A stretch of 7,350 bases of DNA from JACKPD01 sp034003145. Its GTDB lineage: Bacteria; Spirochaetota; Spirochaetia; CADAEX01. The DNA is taken from positions 1 through 7,350 of the forward strand of contig JAVEZE010000140.1 of NCBI GenBank assembly GCA_034003145.1, in the 5' to 3' direction. The translations under genes and the position numbers were made by a program. This document shows positions 5,141-7,350 of the stretch, in pieces. Every line of letters starts with the position of its first letter. The stretch's first letter is position 1. A model generated the notes under the pieces. The model saw only the letters and a list, made by a program, of their open reading frames with translations, searched no databases and was not told the origin of the DNA.

Positions 5141-6598
5141 ATGGAAAAGCTTGAAAATTATAATCAGAAACTTAACAGCTGGATATCTGATGAAAAAACA
5201 GCTGCCGAACTTATAAATGTATCCAGTATGCTGAGATTTGATAAAACAATTGAACTTATTATTCTTGGAAGGCCTCTTAACGACATAGGGGCAGGAAACA
5301 TCCTTGCATCCCATCTTTTTGCCGAAAAAACCATGAATGTGCCGATGCAGGTTCAAAATTCATTAAAATTCGCAAAATCAATACTTGCAAATAATGTTGC
5401 GCCCGCAAGAATTGATATCGCGCGGCTTAACAGGGAATGGCACAGCGAAAAAGATATTTTTGAAAACGATCCGGAACAGTTTATTAAAAACAAGCTTGCC
5501 GCACTTATTGGCGCAGGCCCGAGAAACCTGAAAGACCAGGATGTTGTTATTTACGGATTCGGCCGTATAGGCAGGTTAGCGGCAAGGGAACTTATAACCC
5601 AGTCAGGCAACGGAACACAGCTCAGACTGAGGGCTATTGTAACCAGAAGATGTTCCAGAGATGACCTGGAAAAAAGGGCTGAACTGTTTCTTCAGGATTC
5701 TGTTCATGGAAAATTCCCGGGCGTTGTTACTGTTGACTATGATAATATGTTCATGAATATTAACGGCCACAACGTTAAAATGCTTATATCTGATTCACCG
5801 GAAAACCTTGACTACGCAAAAGAAAATATAACGAAAGCCCTTCTTATTGACAGCACAGGAATGTGGAGAGACAGGGAAGGCCTTTCAAAACACCTTGAAG
5901 CTAAAGGTATATCAAAAGTAATCCTTACAGCACCTGGGAAAGGGAACATTCCAAATATTGTTTACGGGGTAAATCAGGAGCAGGAAGGGATTATGGATGA
6001 GAAAATTGTATCATCTGCTTCATGTACTACAAACGCTATTGTTCCGGCTCTTTCCCTTTTAGAAAACAAACTTGGCATTGCAAAGGGACACCTTGAGACA
6101 ATTCATTCCTACACTAATGATCAAAACCTTCTTGACAACTACCATAAAAACATGAGAAGAGGAAGGTCTGCTCCCCTTAACATGGTAATCACAGATACCG
6201 GAGCAGCTAAAGCTGCTGTCAAAGCTATTCCTTCACTGCAGGGTAAGCTTACAGCCAGCGCGATCAGGGTGCCGACTCCCAATGTCTCTTTGGCAATACT
6301 CATGCTGACAATTAAAAAAGAAACTACACTGGAAGAAGTAAACTCAATATTTTATAATGCTTCAATAAAAGGGGAGCTGATTGAGCAGATCCGTTACAGT
6401 AATTCGGCGGGATTTGTATCATCTGATGGAGTCGGGGAAAACTGCACTTCAATTTATGACAGTCCTGCCACACAAGTTTCCGCAGATGGTAAATCCATAG
6501 TTATATATCTATGGTATGATAACGAATACGGGTACACCAAACAGGTAATAAGGCTGGCAAAGCATATATGCGGAGTTAAAAGATACAGATATTATTGA
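5141..6598 (+). CDS. gap: Glyceraldehyde-3-phosphate dehydrogenase, long form with N-terminal extension
   Basis: The enzyme interconverts glyceraldehyde-3-phosphate and 1,3-bisphosphoglycerate with reduction of NAD or NADP. The protein has 485 residues against about 335 for classic GAPDH. Residues 1-130 form an extension (MEKLENYNQKLNSWISDEK...) that I recognise from long-form GAPDHs of Bacteroidota and some Proteobacteria. The Rossmann glycine motif GFGRIGR is at 139-145. The catalytic cysteine is C295 in SASCTTNA, with H322 as general base. WYDNEYGY (458-465) and the terminal KRYRYY also match that subfamily. After the second strand the segment reads IVTRR where classic NAD enzymes have an Asp (INDL), so NADP or dual use is plausible. 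The start agrees with the family, but no Shine-Dalgarno sequence is visible. It is divergent from thrS and followed by leuB after 224 bases. Confidence 0.95.
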   Translation: MEKLENYNQKLNSWISDEKTAAELINVSSMLRFDKTIELIILGRPLNDIGAGNILASHLFAEKTMNVPMQVQNSLKFAKSILANNVAPARIDIARLNREWHSEKDIFENDPEQFIKNKLAALIGAGPRNLKDQDVVIYGFGRIGRLAARELITQSGNGTQLRLRAIVTRRCSRDDLEKRAELFLQDSVHGKFPGVVTVDYDNMFMNINGHNVKMLISDSPENLDYAKENITKALLIDSTGMWRDREGLSKHLEAKGISKVILTAPGKGNIPNIVYGVNQEQEGIMDEKIVSSASCTTNAIVPALSLLENKLGIAKGHLETIHSYTNDQNLLDNYHKNMRRGRSAPLNMVITDTGAAKAAVKAIPSLQGKLTASAIRVPTPNVSLAILMLTIKKETTLEEVNSIFYNASIKGELIEQIRYSNSAGFVSSDGVGENCTSIYDSPATQVSADGKSIVIYLWYDNEYGYTKQVIRLAKHICGVKRYRYY

Positions 6599-6599
6599 G

Positions 6600-6637
6600 A
6601 AAAGCTCTAAATCTGCCTGTTATGCCTGGCTTTTTTT
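6600..6637 (+). terminator. Possible weak terminator after gap
   Basis: AAAAGC (6600-6605) can pair with GCTTTT (6629-6634) across a 23-base loop, and the arm runs into a T7 tract (6631-6637). The stem is only six pairs and the loop is large, so termination may be inefficient or the match may be fortuitous. Confidence 0.35.
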
Positions 6638-6655
6638 CCGGATTTTTTCAAAAAC

Positions 6656-6672
6656 TTTGATGCTGCATCAAA
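6656..6672. other. Perfect 7-bp hairpin between gap and leuB
   Basis: TTTGATG-CTG-CATCAAA forms seven pairs with a 3-base loop. On the plus strand it is followed by A and mixed AT, not a T tract. On the minus strand a short T5 follows two bases later. It could be a processing site, part of a terminator or an operator; nothing distinguishes these. Confidence 0.4.
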
Positions 6673-6689
6673 AATATATTTATATTCAA

Positions 6690-6732
6690 TTGTCAATCTC
6701 CTATTGCCAAAAAATATAAAAAAGGCAAGAAT
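6690..6732 (+). promoter_or_regulatory. Candidate leuB promoter region
   Basis: Two weak pairings are visible: TTGTCA (6690-6695) with TATAAA (6715-6720) at a 19-base spacer, and TTGCCA (6704-6709) with AAGAAT (6727-6732) at 17. TTGCC/GGCAA (6704-6708 with 6724-6728) is also a 5-bp inverted repeat. The leader of about 90-130 bases contains no T-box sequence or leucine-rich leader peptide. Confidence 0.35.
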
Positions 6733-6810
6733 ATTTCCAACGGAATACTGAAACAGCATGTGTATTTTTTCTGCACAAACTCCCGGATATTCCTCAAATT
6801 CATTACAGAT

Positions 6811-6816
6811 AAGGAG
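6811..6816 (+). promoter_or_regulatory. leuB ribosome binding site, supports a TTG start
   Basis: AAGGAG is followed by six bases (AATATT) and then TTG AAA AAA. There is no in-frame ATG or GTG nearby upstream, and the family N-terminus KKLIAVLEGDGIGPE begins right here. The non-ATG start is therefore well supported. Confidence 0.85.
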
Positions 6817-6822
6817 AATATT

Positions 6823-7350
6823 TTGAAAAAATTAATTGCTGTACTTGAAGGCGACGGAATAGGGCCTGAAATAATGGGGGAAGGGATCAAGGTACTCAAG
6901 GCAATAGAGAAAAAATACGGACACGATTTTACCCTGGAATATGCCCCTTTCGGAGCATCAGCCTATTTTTCTGAAGGATCTCCTTTTCCTGATAAAACAA
7001 AAAGAATATGCGACAAGGCAGATGCGATCATCAAGGGACCTGTAGGCCTTTCTGTTGAAAAAATGAACTCAATTCCCCAGAAGATGAGGCCTGAGGCAGG
7101 GGCAATCCTCCCCTTAAGAAAAAGATACGACACTTTCGCGAACTACAGGCCGGTAAGACTGCCTGAAGCACTTGCACATTTTTCTCCGCTTAAAAAAGAA
7201 ATAATCGGCAGCGGCGTTGATATACTGATGATAAGGGAGCTTGTAGGGGGGATTTATTTCGGGAAAAAGTCTGAGGGCGAAGATAACAATATGAAATTCG
7301 CAAGCGATGACTGCGTATATACAGAAGAACAGGTAAGGCGCATTGCTGTT
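6823..7350 (+). CDS. leuB: 3-isopropylmalate dehydrogenase-like protein, 5' part (runs off the right edge)
   Basis: The first 176 codons are present, about half of a 350-360-residue enzyme. LeuB oxidatively decarboxylates 3-isopropylmalate to 2-oxoisocaproate in cytosolic leucine synthesis. Recognisable motifs are IAVLEGDGIGPEIM near the N-terminus (most relatives have LPGDGIGPE), RPEAGAILPLR, which carries substrate-binding residues as in E. coli LeuB (ERGALLPLR), FANYRP, and RELVGGIYFGKKSEG with the catalytic tyrosine. The segment after the second glycine patch reads KGPVGLSVEKMNSIPQKM rather than the common GAVGGPKW type, so it belongs to a divergent branch. Relatives in this fold include isocitrate, homoisocitrate and tartrate dehydrogenases; the RPExGAxLPLR and RELxGGIYFG context favours isopropylmalate. 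The C-terminal catalytic aspartates lie outside the window. It follows gap on the same strand. Confidence 0.85.
   Translation, partial: MKKLIAVLEGDGIGPEIMGEGIKVLKAIEKKYGHDFTLEYAPFGASAYFSEGSPFPDKTKRICDKADAIIKGPVGLSVEKMNSIPQKMRPEAGAILPLRKRYDTFANYRPVRLPEALAHFSPLKKEIIGSGVDILMIRELVGGIYFGKKSEGEDNNMKFASDDCVYTEEQVRRIAV

Noticed and set aside
5114..5356. Minus-strand reading frame of 80 codons over the gap start
   Set aside because: It is antisense to the conserved N-terminus of the long GAPDH, with no supporting signals.
6599..6822. Leucine T-box or leader-peptide attenuator before leuB
   Set aside because: There is no T-box-like GGTGG...ACCGCG sequence, no run of leucine codons, and no convincing terminator just before the gene.
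6693..6899. Minus-strand reading frame of 68 codons over the leuB start
   Set aside because: It overlaps the clear leuB ribosome site and start in antisense and has no family features.

Overview
The window is an ordinary-looking bacterial chromosome segment with intermediate to low G+C and AT-rich intergenic DNA. It holds five protein genes. Three lie on the minus strand in the transcription order thrS, M32 carboxypeptidase, pgsA. Two lie on the plus strand: a long-form glyceraldehyde-3-phosphate dehydrogenase, then the 5' part of a leuB-type gene that runs off the right edge. I cannot name the organism. Three traits bear on it: a threonyl-tRNA synthetase without the N-terminal TGS domain (from memory seen in spirochaetes and some other lineages), a roughly 485-residue GAPDH resembling those I recall from Bacteroidota and some Proteobacteria, and a T-box riboswitch, which is most common in Firmicutes but known elsewhere. 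Together they suggest an anaerobe-like bacterium outside the best-studied phyla. That is an inference.

Layout. 1-210: a cluster of short imperfect hairpins with a recurring GGATGGC motif, including a 50-base direct repeat. 211-460: AT-rich and gene-free, with a strong-looking minus-strand promoter just downstream of pgsA and pointing to the left edge. 461-4370: the pgsA / M32 peptidase / thrS cluster. The peptidase starts 4 bases after thrS, and pgsA follows after 60 bases that may hold its own promoter. 4371-5140: a divergent intergenic region. It carries a palindromic repeat cluster (4426-4605), then a nearly complete threonine T-box leader for thrS (4605-4990) with its promoter (4997-5025), then the gap promoter. 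5141-6598: gap. 6599-6822: spacer with two hairpins. 6823-7350: partial leuB.

The most informative finding is the T-box. On the minus strand I can place a Stem I with an ACC (threonine) specifier, a CCGTTA element, a hairpin just before the T-box sequence, the T-box sequence AAGGTGGAACCGCGG, an antiterminator, and a long competing terminator ending in T7. This predicts that uncharged tRNA-Thr controls transcription of thrS and the two genes behind it. A repeat cluster begins exactly at the terminator's T tract and separates the riboswitch from the thrS ribosome binding site by about 220 bases.

The genes cover translation (thrS), peptide turnover (M32), phospholipid synthesis (pgsA), central carbon metabolism (gap) and leucine synthesis (leuB). 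I see no phage, transposase, CRISPR or defence gene. The possibly new material lies in the regulatory and repeat DNA, not in an unknown protein system.
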